From contig NC_019943.1 of assembly GCF_000327485.1 (NCBI RefSeq), forward strand, positions 2,542,001 to 2,606,000: a stretch of DNA of 64,000 nucleotides, read 5' to 3'. The translations under genes and the position numbers were made by a program. The DNA comes from Methanoregula formicica SMSP. GTDB taxonomy: Archaea > Halobacteriota > Methanomicrobia > Methanomicrobiales > Methanospirillaceae. The notes under the pieces were generated by a model that was not told the origin of the DNA, made no database searches, and worked only from the letters and a program-made list of their open reading frames with translations. This document shows, piece by piece, positions 18,097-26,644 of this stretch; position 1 is the first letter of the stretch, and each line of letters starts with the position of its first letter.

Positions 18097-18819
18097 ATGG
18101 CTGACAAGAAATCACCAGCAAGTGGCTGGCCGCTCATCAAGGGTGACTTCCACTCAGGCGACGCTAACAGCCCCGTTGCTGTTATCACCATGGGTTCTCA
18201 CCTCGATGAACAGGGTATCTGCGATGCCGGAGCGGCACTCTGCGGGTCCTGTAAGACCGAAAACCTCGGCCTCGAAAAAGTCATCGCCAACGTTATCGCC
18301 AACCCCAACATCAGGTTCGCCCTCCTCGTCGGTACGGAAGTGAAAGGTCACCTCTCCGCACAGACCCTCGTCGCCCTCCACAAGAACGGCGTCAAGGACG
18401 GACGCGTCGTCGGCGCTGAAGGCGCTATCCCCTTCATCGAGAACCTCAACGACACCCACATCAAGCGGTTCCAGGAACAGGTTGAGATCGTCAACATCAT
18501 GGAAACCGAAGACGTCGGCGCTGTCAAGGCTAAGATTAACGAACTCAAGGCTAAAGACCCGGGTGCGTTCGCTGCCGATCCTATGGTCGTCGAGGTCAAG
18601 GAAGCTGCAGGCGGTGCCGAAGAAGCTGGCGGGGAAGTCCGCCCGCTCTCCGGTGAGATGGCACTCATCACGGCCCGCATGAAAGTCATCGAGAAGATGG
18701 TGACAGATATCGGATACCGGGACAAGTTTGCCGCCGGGGTCTATGCAGGTAAGATCGAAGGCTTGATGATCGGTCTGATCGTCTCGTTTGCCCTGGTCGG
18801 ATTCCTTATGCTGGGGTGA
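18097..18819 (+). CDS. mtrA: Tetrahydromethanopterin S-methyltransferase subunit A (MtrA), copy 1
   Basis: A 240-residue cobamide-carrying subunit. The soluble domain (residues 1 to about 175) holds the corrinoid-binding histidine, His85 in [14 protein letters not shown], matching His84 of the Methanothermobacter protein. A linker and a C-terminal membrane helix ([17 protein letters not shown]) follow, the normal full-length layout. Its first 434 bases are repeated at 19034 with one difference. Alanine and glutamate codons in this part (GCT/GCC, GAA) look different from the GCA/GAG-rich neighbours mtrE-mtrB, hinting at separate history. Confidence 0.97.
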   Translation: MADKKSPASGWPLIKGDFHSGDANSPVAVITMGSHLDEQGICDAGAALCGSCKTENLGLEKVIANVIANPNIRFALLVGTEVKGHLSAQTLVALHKNGVKDGRVVGAEGAIPFIENLNDTHIKRFQEQVEIVNIMETEDVGAVKAKINELKAKDPGAFAADPMVVEVKEAAGGAEEAGGEVRPLSGEMALITARMKVIEKMVTDIGYRDKFAAGVYAGKIEGLMIGLIVSFALVGFLMLG

Positions 18820-18824
18820 ACAAG

Positions 18825-19028
18825 ATGGCAGAAGAAGCTAAATCAACCGGACCCGTCAGGATGGTCGCAATCGATAACATGGTGGAGAACATCCGCTATA
18901 AGTCGCAGATCCTGGCAAGGACCAACAAGATCGACTCGGCAGTCACTGCATCCGGCTTAGTCGGATTTGTCGCAGGCCTGCTCACGGCACTGATCCTGAT
19001 CGTGCTGCCGGTATTATTAATGGGGTGA
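18825..19028 (+). CDS. mtrF: Tetrahydromethanopterin S-methyltransferase subunit F (MtrF)
   Basis: A 67-residue small subunit: a charged N-terminal part ([20 protein letters not shown]) and one C-terminal membrane helix ([19 protein letters not shown]). I chose the ATG at 18825; the GTG at 18816 overlaps the mtrA stop. It sits between mtrA and the A-G fusion. Confidence 0.92.
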   Translation: MAEEAKSTGPVRMVAIDNMVENIRYKSQILARTNKIDSAVTASGLVGFVAGLLTALILIVLPVLLMG

Positions 19029-19033
19029 AGAAG

Positions 19034-19771
19034 ATGGCTGACAAGAAATCACCAGCAAGTGGCTGGCCGCTCATCAAGGGTGACTTCCACTCAGGCGACG
19101 CTAACAGCTCCGTTGCTGTTATCACCATGGGTTCTCACCTCGATGAACAGGGTATCTGCGATGCCGGAGCGGCACTCTGCGGGTCCTGTAAGACCGAAAA
19201 CCTCGGCCTCGAAAAAGTCATCGCCAACGTTATCGCCAACCCCAACATCAGGTTCGCCCTCCTCGTCGGTACGGAAGTGAAAGGTCACCTCTCCGCACAG
19301 ACCCTCGTCGCCCTCCACAAGAACGGCGTCAAGGACGGACGCGTCGTCGGCGCTGAAGGCGCTATCCCCTTCATCGAGAACCTCAACGACACCCACATCA
19401 AGCGGTTCCAGGAACAGGTTGAGATCGTCAACATCATGGAAACCGAAGACGTCGGCGCTGTCAAGGCAAAGATCAACGAACTCAAGGCTAAAGACCCGGG
19501 TGCGTTCGCCGCCGATCCCATGGTCGTCGAGGTCAAGGAAGCTGCCGGTGGGCAGGAAGCAGGCGCCGCAAGTGCTAATCCCCAGTTCCTCGAGATCGAG
19601 AAGAGGCTCGATAAGATCGAGAAGAAACTCGAGTTCGTGGATGCGGAAGTTGCACAGCGCGTTGGACGAAAAATCGGACGGGATATCGGTATACTATACG
19701 GCCTGATGGCAGGCGTTATGGTATTTATCATGATGTTGTTCCTGTTCCAGAAATTAATGGCAATGGTATAA
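19034..19771 (+). CDS. mtrG: MtrA-MtrG fusion: second MtrA cobamide domain joined to MtrG
   Basis: A 245-residue chimera. Residues 1 to about 175 repeat MtrA copy 1 almost exactly (P26S is the change seen in the first 145 residues; His85 is kept). Instead of the MtrA membrane tail, the C-terminal 65-70 residues read [20 protein letters not shown] and [20 protein letters not shown], the MtrG signature, ending in a membrane helix. No separate mtrG exists between mtrF and mtrH, so this gene occupies the mtrG slot. If intact, the complex would carry two cobamide-binding domains per unit. The alternative is an assembly or chimera artefact, which unbroken frames and synonymous differences near 18530-18600 argue against. 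Confidence 0.92.
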   Translation: MADKKSPASGWPLIKGDFHSGDANSSVAVITMGSHLDEQGICDAGAALCGSCKTENLGLEKVIANVIANPNIRFALLVGTEVKGHLSAQTLVALHKNGVKDGRVVGAEGAIPFIENLNDTHIKRFQEQVEIVNIMETEDVGAVKAKINELKAKDPGAFAADPMVVEVKEAAGGQEAGAASANPQFLEIEKRLDKIEKKLEFVDAEVAQRVGRKIGRDIGILYGLMAGVMVFIMMLFLFQKLMAMV

Positions 19772-19788
19772 TGGAGGTGTAATAGAAC

Positions 19789-20826
19789 ATGTTCAGATTT
19801 GAAAAAGAACAGAGTGTCTGGGACTTCAACGGCACCAAGATTGGTGGACAGCCCGGCGAGTACCCGACCGTACTGGGTGCCTCAATCTTCTACAACAAGC
19901 ATGAATGCGTACTTGATGACAAGAAAGGCACTATCGACAAGGCAAAGGCAGAAGCACTCTGGAACCGCTGTCAGGTTCTTTCTGACGCAACCGGTATTCC
20001 GCACTTCATCCAGATCATCGCGGAATATGGAGAGGCATTTGAGAGCTACTTCAACTGGTTTGACTCGATCGACAACAAGACCGCGTTCCTGATGGACTCG
20101 TCCGTGCCCACGGCACTTGCCCACGCATGCAAGTACGTGACCGAAGTCGGTCTCGCAAAGCGTGCGATCTACAACTCGATCAACGGTTCAATCCTGCCGG
20201 AGAGCATCGAGGCACTCAAGAACAGTGATGTCGACGCAGCAATCGTCCTCGCCTTCAACCCTGCTGACCCCTCGGTCGCAGGAAGAGAGAAGGTGCTCGT
20301 AGAGGGCGGTGTTGCAGGTCAGACCAAGGGTATGCTCGAGATCGCAGAGTACTGCGGTATCACCCGCCCGATTCTTGACACTGCAGCAACCCCGCTCGGC
20401 CTTGGAAGTGGCGGCGCATACCGTGAGATCCTTGCCTGCAAGGCAATCCACGGTTACCCGACCGGTGGTGCATACCACAACATGACCGTATCCTGGACCT
20501 GGCTCAAGCGCTGGAAGGGAACCTCAAAGACACCTTCCGTGCTCGCAGAGGGATACAAGGGCAAGGATACCCTGCTCCAGCAGATGTCCCACCACTACCT
20601 TGGCGGTATTGAGGGCATCAAGCAGGCTGCATGGTCCGCACCCGATATCGGCTGCAACATGATTGCCTCCACTCTCGGTGCAGACCTCATCATGTACGGA
20701 CCCATCGAGAACGTAGAAGCAATGATCACGGCACAGGCCTACACGGACATCACCGTCCTTGAGGCAACCCGCCAGCTCGGGATCGAGTGCAAATCAGAAA
20801 GCCACCCAATCTTTAAACTCATTTAA
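19789..20826 (+). CDS. mtrH: Tetrahydromethanopterin S-methyltransferase subunit H (MtrH)
   Basis: A 345-residue soluble subunit that transfers the methyl group from methyl-H4MPT to the cobamide of MtrA. It begins MFRFEKEQSVWDFNGTKIGG and includes PLGLGSGGAYREILACKAIH and SAPDIGCNMIASTLGADLIM, strong MtrH signatures with a TIM-barrel methyltransferase fold. The ribosome site GGAGGTG at 19773-19779 is ideal. It is the last gene of the operon; a T-run follows one base after its stop. Confidence 0.98.
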   Translation: MFRFEKEQSVWDFNGTKIGGQPGEYPTVLGASIFYNKHECVLDDKKGTIDKAKAEALWNRCQVLSDATGIPHFIQIIAEYGEAFESYFNWFDSIDNKTAFLMDSSVPTALAHACKYVTEVGLAKRAIYNSINGSILPESIEALKNSDVDAAIVLAFNPADPSVAGREKVLVEGGVAGQTKGMLEIAEYCGITRPILDTAATPLGLGSGGAYREILACKAIHGYPTGGAYHNMTVSWTWLKRWKGTSKTPSVLAEGYKGKDTLLQQMSHHYLGGIEGIKQAAWSAPDIGCNMIASTLGADLIMYGPIENVEAMITAQAYTDITVLEATRQLGIECKSESHPIFKLI

Positions 20827-21082
20827 TTTTTTTTCTCCGAGAGGTCGCAGACCTCGAGGAAGAGAAGAAATTCATCAGAATTTCTTCGAATTGGTGAGGG
20901 TTTGAAGAACCCGAACCAGGAGAAGAACTGTGCAACAGTTCTTCGACTTGCGAAGAACCTTACTCAACGATATTTCTTCGAGTTCCAAGATATCACAGAC
21001 CTCGTGGTGGAGAGGCCTCGCCAGCGCTTCAACATATTGAAAAAACTCCTGAAAAAAGAGAACTACTTTTCGCCCTTCCGTC
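20827..21082 (+). terminator. mtr terminator and hairpin array, related to that after mcrA
   Basis: Directly after mtrH, eight T (20827-20834) are followed by hairpins: GAGGTC/GACCTC with loop GCA (20841-20855); GAAGAAATTC/GAATTTCTTC with loop ATCA (20864-20887) then GAATT; GGGTT/AACCC (20898-20912); and GAAGAACTGT/ACAGTTCTTC with loop GCA (20922-20944) then GACTT. A weaker CGAAGAA...TTTCTTCG pair lies at 20951-20980. Outer arms and loops match hairpin three after mcrA while inner arms change on both sides. The last 80 bases before the TPR gene end show nothing clear. Confidence 0.62.
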
Positions 21083-21730
21083 TCACCGCTTCCACGGGCC
21101 CTGGGGGAGGTTGACAATCCGGATCGCCTCATCGGCTTCCTTCAGCCGCCCGAGGTTACGCAGGGCGATCGCCTTATTGTACCAGACAAAGGAGTTGATC
21201 GGGTTGAGCCCGATCGCCTTCTCGAAAAATGCGAGGGCCTCCTCGTTTTTCCCGAGTTCCCGCAGGGCAATGCCCTTTCCGGTCATGGCACGGATATTTT
21301 TCGGGCTCTCCTCGAGAATGGCGTCGAAACACGTAATCGCTTCCTTGTGTCTTCCCAGCTCGTTAAGAGAATATCCTTTATTGGCGATGGCAAAAGTATA
21401 CCCGGGGTCGAGTGCAAGGGCCCGGTCAAAGCACTGGATGGACTCTTCGTACCGGCGTATCTTGCGGAGCGTGTACCCTTTCTCGAACCAGACCGAGATC
21501 AGGCCGGGGTTGATGACGATTGCCTTGTCATAACAGGCAATTGCATCCTCGTGCCGCCCGAGATCATAGTAGATCCTGCCCTTGTTCTCCAGGGCCGTGG
21601 TATTGTTCTGGTCGATCTCGAGGACCTGATCATACAGGGAGATCGCATCATCATAGCGCCCGACTTTCATCTGACGATGCGCCTTGTCCAAAACCGACGG
21701 TATGTCCATATGGCTCATAGTATCATTCAC
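21083..21730 (-). CDS. Tetratricopeptide repeat protein
   Basis: A 215-residue soluble protein made of about five to six TPR units, each recognisable as GR..DAI.CYDKA....P pattern; examples are ALENKGRIYYDLGRHEDAI and AIANKGYSLNELGRHKEAI. TPR arrays mediate protein binding; no catalytic domain is present. Alternative starts at Met5 or Met8 are possible. It converges on the mtr operon. The partner is unknown. Confidence 0.85.
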   Translation of the reverse strand: MNDTMSHMDIPSVLDKAHRQMKVGRYDDAISLYDQVLEIDQNNTTALENKGRIYYDLGRHEDAIACYDKAIVINPGLISVWFEKGYTLRKIRRYEESIQCFDRALALDPGYTFAIANKGYSLNELGRHKEAITCFDAILEESPKNIRAMTGKGIALRELGKNEEALAFFEKAIGLNPINSFVWYNKAIALRNLGRLKEADEAIRIVNLPQGPWKR

Positions 21731-21828
21731 ACGAGGGTAAATAATACCTTGCAGGTCATTCCTTCCCGCTTGTGCGTGATGTTATGATCCCTTGAAATTA
21801 GTAGTGAAGGTCAAGTCCACTCAGGCAG

Positions 21829-22524
21829 TTACCGGTTTTGCCGGTAGTGGGCATACAGGCACCCTGCTGCAATAGCTGTGATCACTAGGAGCGGGACAAG
21901 GGACGACTTTGTCGCAGCTGGTGCAGGTGGCACGCTTGTCGTAACAGCCGTTGTCTCAGGGGCTATTATTACCGGTGGTGTTGGCGGGACGGTGGTTGCT
22001 GTCGTCAGAACAGTCGGATCATCATCCAGAAGGTTGAGTGTATACTTCGCTCCGGTGCTGACCCGGTCTTTTGAGAGAGCGCCGTCCTTGAGGTACACGC
22101 TCAGCGTCTGGTAACTGTGTCCTGCAAGACTTGAGGCATCAGCCTGTGCATTGACCGCATACACAAGATAGGTCCCGGGATCGATCTCGCGCTCGAGTTT
22201 TGACGTGTCCCATTTATACGACCAGGTCTGATCGCTGGCAAGACCAACCATCGTGTTATATCCCTGGTCGGCTCGTTTGGTCGGGTCAGTCAGGGGGGCT
22301 CCGTTCGCCGGGAGACCGGGACCGGTCATGAACAGGTAGATGGTGTCTCCGCTATACGAAACACCGTGCAGTGCAATGGTTTCACCAAGATATCCCTCGT
22401 AATCCTCGCTGTAGCCGTACGCAGACGCAACGGGCATCAGAAAGACGGCACAGAGAACCGTGAGCAGGAGCAGGGGGCGGCCCCATGCGGCCGGGTTTTG
22501 GGAAAACGATGTAATCGGTGCCAT
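21829..22524 (-). CDS. Exported protein with a DUF3821/S-layer-like module and C-terminal membrane anchor
   Basis: A 231-residue protein with an N-terminal signal (LLLLTVLCAVFLMPVASA), an extracellular module whose phrases IYLFMTGPGLPANGAPLTDP, WSYKWDTSKL and DPGTYLVYAVNAQ resemble the repeat in the S-layer protein at 52490, a Thr/Pro-rich spacer, and a C-terminal hydrophobic helix with a basic tail (AHYRQNR). I use the ATG at 22524; the frame's upstream TTG is less likely. A TATA-like TCTATAAACC on the minus strand about 30 bases before the ATG suggests a nearly leaderless transcript. Likely a cell-surface protein; exact role unknown. Confidence 0.75.
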   Translation of the reverse strand: MAPITSFSQNPAAWGRPLLLLTVLCAVFLMPVASAYGYSEDYEGYLGETIALHGVSYSGDTIYLFMTGPGLPANGAPLTDPTKRADQGYNTMVGLASDQTWSYKWDTSKLEREIDPGTYLVYAVNAQADASSLAGHSYQTLSVYLKDGALSKDRVSTGAKYTLNLLDDDPTVLTTATTVPPTPPVIIAPETTAVTTSVPPAPAATKSSLVPLLVITAIAAGCLYAHYRQNR

Positions 22525-22633
22525 ACAGAACAAAGTAAACCGCGGAGAGGTTTATAGATTTGTCCTGGCGGAATGGTGGCAGAGCCGGTGCTGGAAGTGC
22601 AGACACCAGAGGATCGAGAGGAGGGCCGGGGAA

Positions 22634-23089
22634 TCAGTACAGCCGGTAGATGAAGTAGCCGTCCTGGATATGTTCGGCCTGGTCGTAATCGGCAAGAAGG
22701 TTCTTCCTGTTACCGTAGGATAGCATCTTCTGTCGCAGGGTATCCATGCCGGTTGTGTTGTAGATGAGGGTTTTTAACTCCTCGTTGACCCGGCGGATCT
22801 CCTTTGTCTTCATCTTCCCCAGCACATCCGAGGGGTAGGCATCGATATCAAAATAGGCAAAGAGCGTTTCAAGGCAGATCAGCCAGAGTTTTTCCGATAC
22901 CGCATGCTCTGCAGCCCGTGTCGCTTCCGAATCAGTGAGCACAAGATAGGCCTCGTCATTCCCGTGGAAAAACGCCCGGAACCCGTAGAGGTTTCCTTTG
23001 GATTCCTGAAGAACCTCCGGGTCGACATGGAGAAAGGCTGCCAGGGCCTGCCGTTTCTGGTACATGGAGGGATCCTGTATGGTCTGCAT
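22634..23089 (-). CDS. Hypothetical protein, 151 residues
   Basis: I do not recognise this protein. It has no signal peptide or membrane span, is moderately acidic, and opens MQTIQDPSMYQKRQALAAFL. A GGAG ribosome site sits 8 bases before the ATG, and an AT-rich element near 23140-23157 could be its promoter, so it looks genuinely expressed. The middle (LWLICLETLFAYFDIDAY) and the C-terminal part look alpha-helical. Neighbours (S-layer-like protein, di-rubredoxin) give no functional clue. Confidence 0.6.
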   Translation of the reverse strand: MQTIQDPSMYQKRQALAAFLHVDPEVLQESKGNLYGFRAFFHGNDEAYLVLTDSEATRAAEHAVSEKLWLICLETLFAYFDIDAYPSDVLGKMKTKEIRRVNEELKTLIYNTTGMDTLRQKMLSYGNRKNLLADYDQAEHIQDGYFIYRLY

Positions 23090-23239
23090 CCGACGTCTCC
23101 TTACGTTCCGTCGTTGTCTCTACAATGAAGGATGGATGTTTAAGATTATAAGTTCGTGCGTTTTTTGGAAAGATACTCTTCCGGTGGAGTGGATCACAGG
23201 AAGACACCGGATGGCAGACAACAAAAAAGGTTCGGGAGT

Positions 23240-23863
23240 TCAGATCATCAGCGCTTCAAAGCCGTTCTTTCGGACCTTGCCAAACTGGACGCTGATCTTC
23301 GGGTCGAGGGCACAGACCGGGCAAGCATAATCATCCGGCAGGTCTTCGAACTTTGTCCCCGGTTTTATCCCGCGGTGCGGCTCTCCGCGCTTCTCGTCAT
23401 AGACATAATTGCACATGGAACAGATGTATCTCGTGGGCCGCCATTCCTCAAAGCCCCACTTCCCGATTTTTCCCTTTCCCTGCTGGCCGCAGACTGGACA
23501 TACATACGTGTCCGGCAGGTCTTCAAACGGTGTATTCCGGGGAATGCCGTTATGAGGTTCTCCAATCAGCGGTGAGTAGATGTACCCGCAAAGCGTGCAG
23601 CGGTACCGGGTCATACCCTTTGCTGCCGGTTTTTTTGCGGATTTTTTCACAACGGGCGTTTTCTTTGCCGCCACCATCTTACCCGGTTTTTCGGCAGGTT
23701 TCTTCTTCACAGCGACGGTCTTGGCAGTGGTCTTCTTTACCAGAGTCTTTTTCGCGGCCACAGGTTTTTTTGTCACCCGGGCTGCGGTTTTTCTTTTCGC
23801 TGCAACGGTCTTTGCGGCCTTCTTTACACCACCTTTCATTCCAGTCTTTCTGGTCTTTGCCAT
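23240..23863 (-). CDS. Tandem rubredoxin-like protein with histone-H1-like Lys/Ala tail
   Basis: A 207-residue protein. Residues 1 to about 85 are a very basic low-complexity tail of Lys, Ala, Thr, Val and Pro ([20 protein letters not shown] style). Two rubredoxin-like domains follow: CTLCGYIY...CPVCG and CSMCNYVYD...CPVCA, each with the GxPxxGIxxxTxFEDLPD.Y.CP spacing. Rubredoxins are small one-electron iron carriers, here possibly in oxidative-stress defence. The tail may tether it to DNA, RNA or another acidic partner (inference). The second in-frame ATG is chosen because AGGTGA lies 7 bases before it. Confidence 0.85.
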   Translation of the reverse strand: MAKTRKTGMKGGVKKAAKTVAAKRKTAARVTKKPVAAKKTLVKKTTAKTVAVKKKPAEKPGKMVAAKKTPVVKKSAKKPAAKGMTRYRCTLCGYIYSPLIGEPHNGIPRNTPFEDLPDTYVCPVCGQQGKGKIGKWGFEEWRPTRYICSMCNYVYDEKRGEPHRGIKPGTKFEDLPDDYACPVCALDPKISVQFGKVRKNGFEALMI

Positions 23864-24045
23864 AATCATTCACCTGTGCGGCCATTGCCGCCGGTCTTCC
23901 GGAGTCAGAGCCGCTTTACTGGAACATGGAAGGCTATGATATTATGTATTATGGATGATGCAACACGCCAGCGTCGGGCATGTGGACGAGGATGACCATC
24001 CATGTTTATCCGCACGAAATGCGTATTATTCAGCTAAGAGCCACA

Positions 24046-24636
24046 ATGGACGATATCTCCGGCATCCTCTACGCGTTTGCGACTCTCTTCATTATTTTAA
24101 ATCCGCTCCTCTCGGTACCGATATTCGCGGCGATGACACGGGGGCAGTCACCGGCCGAGATCCACAAGCAGGCATTCATCGCCGTTGCGGTTGCCGGCAG
24201 CCTGATGTACCTCTTCCTTGTCTTCAACCAGGTCATCTTCGATATCCTCGGCCTCAGTATCCCCAGCTTCCAGATCGCGGGAGGGATCCTCCTCTTCCTG
24301 CTCGGCATCCAGGAAGCCCTGGGCATCGAGCTGGGGCATTCCAAGGGACATGCCAAAAGTGCCGCAGGCGTTGTCATCGGGACGCCCCTCCTGTGTGGGC
24401 CCGGAGCCATAACAACCGTTATGCTCCTCTCGAAGGATTACGGATTTCTCATCCCCTTTGTCGCCATAACGCTCGCGCTCCTTGCAACCTGGATTATCCT
24501 CTATTATTCAGAACTGATCCAGCGGGTGCTTGGCGAGGTTGTCACGGACATCATGGGAAAAGTACTGGGTATGTTCCTTGCCGCAATCGCTGTGAACCTC
24601 ATCACCTCCGGCATCCTGACACTGGCAGGAATATAA
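24046..24636 (+). CDS. MarC/UPF0056 family membrane protein
   Basis: A 196-residue integral membrane protein with about six hydrophobic helices. The motif FATLFIILNPLLSVPIFAAM at the N-terminus and PLLCGPGAITTVMLL near residue 120 are MarC-family hallmarks. The function of the family is unsettled despite its name. I start at 24046 (MDDISGILYAFATLF); the frame opens 22 codons earlier but that part is hydrophilic and unlike the family. No strong ribosome site, so it may be leaderless. It converges with the DUF2156 gene. Confidence 0.85.
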   Translation: MDDISGILYAFATLFIILNPLLSVPIFAAMTRGQSPAEIHKQAFIAVAVAGSLMYLFLVFNQVIFDILGLSIPSFQIAGGILLFLLGIQEALGIELGHSKGHAKSAAGVVIGTPLLCGPGAITTVMLLSKDYGFLIPFVAITLALLATWIILYYSELIQRVLGEVVTDIMGKVLGMFLAAIAVNLITSGILTLAGI

Positions 24637-24660
24637 TTCATTCTTCTTTTCGGATGACGG

Positions 24661-25557
24661 TCAGGAGTCGCGTTTCATCGAACAGACTTCCACCATGTGG
24701 TGCGGGTGGTAACGCAGCTTTGCCTCGCGAAGGCCGGGCACGCCAAGGTCACTCTCGCGGTTGATATAGGTAAATTTTTTCGCGAGACGTGCAGCGGTTT
24801 CACTGTTGATTGCCTTGTAGATGCCATCGCAATCGGGAAGCCCTTTCTCGAAATGCACAAGAGCGGTATCGCTCGTCATGGGTTCGTACAGGGAAATGGC
24901 CCCGATCTTCGATGAGACACGGATCGCAAGTCCCCTGAGCGCGAGGTCTTTCATGTGGTCGATTGCAAAAAAGACGGCTTCTTTCTCGTTTGCAAGGACC
25001 GGGTCCCCGCTCTCGCAGCCTTTCCATTCGCACCACTCGATCAGGAACCGCTTTATATCGTCACAGTTGTTCTCCGAGATCGGTTCAACCGTGCTGGCAC
25101 AATTCTTCCGGAACTTATTGAGCTGGCGACGGATGGTGAGGTAATTTCCCCCGGGCAGCTCGGCAAGGTCGGCTGCCCGGTACACGTACTCGAAATGGTT
25201 GCGGTCGGGCACAAGGTTGATTCCCGGGCAGACCTCACGCATCCATACGGCGGTGTCGGGATCGATCAAAACAATCGGTTCATTGTCGCTGACATCGGAC
25301 GCGAGCCGGATCAGGGATCGCAGGAGTGCCGGGTTCCGGGGGCCGATGGGGGAGCGGAACCGAGTCACGCTGCCGATGGTGCTTGCAAGGATGAGGTTTT
25401 TCTCCACGTACGCAAAGGTATAGCCCGCGAAATGGTTCCAGCAGACCATGTTCGTGAACGTGTTGTCCGAGTGGCGCTGCGGGTAGACGGTATAATGCTT
25501 CTCGAAGAACGCCCGGTCTGCAAGGGTGACCGGCCGGAAGTCATCCTGCCTGAGCAT
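24661..25557 (-). CDS. DUF2156 / GNAT-fold protein
   Basis: A 298-residue soluble protein related to the acyltransferase-like domain of bacterial lysyl-phosphatidylglycerol synthases (DUF2156). Conserved-looking stretches are FTNMVCWNHFAGYTFAYVEK, YLTIRRQLNKFRKNCAS and HFEKGLPDCDGIYKAINSE. Start ATG 25557 overlaps the stop of the upstream acetyltransferase gene by one base (TGATG), so the two are coupled. The substrate is unknown; aminoacyl transfer from tRNA is the family precedent. Confidence 0.75.
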   Translation of the reverse strand: MLRQDDFRPVTLADRAFFEKHYTVYPQRHSDNTFTNMVCWNHFAGYTFAYVEKNLILASTIGSVTRFRSPIGPRNPALLRSLIRLASDVSDNEPIVLIDPDTAVWMREVCPGINLVPDRNHFEYVYRAADLAELPGGNYLTIRRQLNKFRKNCASTVEPISENNCDDIKRFLIEWCEWKGCESGDPVLANEKEAVFFAIDHMKDLALRGLAIRVSSKIGAISLYEPMTSDTALVHFEKGLPDCDGIYKAINSETAARLAKKFTYINRESDLGVPGLREAKLRYHPHHMVEVCSMKRDS

Positions 25558-25988
25558 CAGTGACCCCCTTGCCACAGCAGGGGAACATGCCCCTCCATGC
25601 GATGGAACCCTAACGGCCGGTAAAACATCTCGGTATCCGGTTCTGCGACAAGCCCGATCCAGCTGATCCCGGATTCTGTGCACTTCCGCACCAGAGTTGC
25701 AACGATCTCTTTTCCGATTCCCCTGTTCCGGCAGGCCGGGAGGACAACGAGATCCTGGATATACCCGTCAGAGATCCCATCCGATATGACCCGCCCCATG
25801 CCAACAGCCCGCCCGGTCTGCTGGTCGATGGCAACGGCAAAGGCAAAACTCTTCTTTATAAGCTCCGGCAGGGTTGCAGGATCGAAGTCATCCTTCCACC
25901 ACCCGCCGGCTTGGTAGAGATGAACAATCTCGTCCGGGTCCCAGGTTTCCACGAGACGGACAACAATACCGTCACGCTGTACAGTCAT
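25557..25988 (-). CDS. GNAT family N-acetyltransferase
   Basis: A 143-residue protein with the acetyl-CoA binding motif RNRGIGKEIVATLVRKC near residue 87 and upstream strand GYIQDLVVLPA; the C-terminal MFYRPLGFHRMEGH is a typical GNAT end. It is translationally coupled to the DUF2156 gene, itself GNAT-fold, suggesting a shared pathway. The acceptor substrate cannot be read. Confidence 0.82.
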   Translation of the reverse strand: MTVQRDGIVVRLVETWDPDEIVHLYQAGGWWKDDFDPATLPELIKKSFAFAVAIDQQTGRAVGMGRVISDGISDGYIQDLVVLPACRNRGIGKEIVATLVRKCTESGISWIGLVAEPDTEMFYRPLGFHRMEGHVPLLWQGGH

Positions 25989-26107
25989 TCTTTCGTGTAT
26001 AGTTACCGTGCTTTTTCAAGAAAAACTCTCTGGAGAATGCAGACATGAAAAAAACACCTGTCCGGCAGGCGGGTGCACAGATTGCAGAAAAGATCGTTTA
26101 TCTTGTA

Positions 26108-26644
26108 TTACTTGCCCGGATTCTGCCGGGCGATAGCAGTGTCGATGATGGCGCCAAGACCGTCAACATCCCAGTGCTCGGAATTGAGGATGATATGATA
26201 GATCGAAAGATCGTTAATATCGATATTGTAATAGGAGCGGTACCGGTCCGCTTCACACTGCTCGCGCTCCAGCGTGAGGCTCTTTGCCGTCTCTTCATCG
26301 GCAACCTGATCGCGGAAGACGATGCGCTTGATCCGGCACCCGATGGGTGCATAGATCCAGATCTTCAGGTCGGCATTATCGATCATCCAGCCCGAGAGCC
26401 TTCCCTCGACAACGATATTGTCGCTTGCCTCGGCGATCTCTTTCTGGCGCGCGTCGATCATCTTGTCATAGCTCGGGTCCTTCCTCGCAAGGTCCCCGAA
26501 CCGGGCAAGCTCCATGTTGTGCTCTTTTGCCAGCTGGCGGAAGACCTCTCCCGCCGAGATCATGGTAAACCCGTGGCGCTGTGCAAGGTACCGTGAGAGT
26601 GAGGTTGTCCCGCTCCCGGGCAACCCGCTCACGGTGATCCGCAT
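26108..26644 (-). CDS. cmk: Archaeal cytidylate kinase
   Basis: A 178-residue nucleoside-monophosphate kinase converting CMP/dCMP to the diphosphate. The P-loop is GLPGSGTTSLSRYLA (residues 7-21) and the lid/CMP-binding region has VVEGRLSGWMI and AYRSYYN-like DRYRSYYNIDI. It ends the long ribosomal operon; its ATG overlaps the stop of the DUF106 gene by one base. Confidence 0.93.
   Translation of the reverse strand: MRITVSGLPGSGTTSLSRYLAQRHGFTMISAGEVFRQLAKEHNMELARFGDLARKDPSYDKMIDARQKEIAEASDNIVVEGRLSGWMIDNADLKIWIYAPIGCRIKRIVFRDQVADEETAKSLTLEREQCEADRYRSYYNIDINDLSIYHIILNSEHWDVDGLGAIIDTAIARQNPGK

Noticed and set aside
11820-20944. CRISPR interpretation of the repeated palindromes
   Set aside because: The hairpins differ in their inner sequence, are not regularly spaced, and no cas genes are present.
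20902-21114. 70-codon frame through the post-mtr hairpins
   Set aside because: It reads through perfect stems that are better explained as RNA structure, and runs into the convergent TPR gene.
22565-22605. tRNA-Leu-like 5' half (GGTGGCAGAGCCGGTG)
   Set aside because: No matching anticodon arm, T-arm or acceptor 3' half follows.
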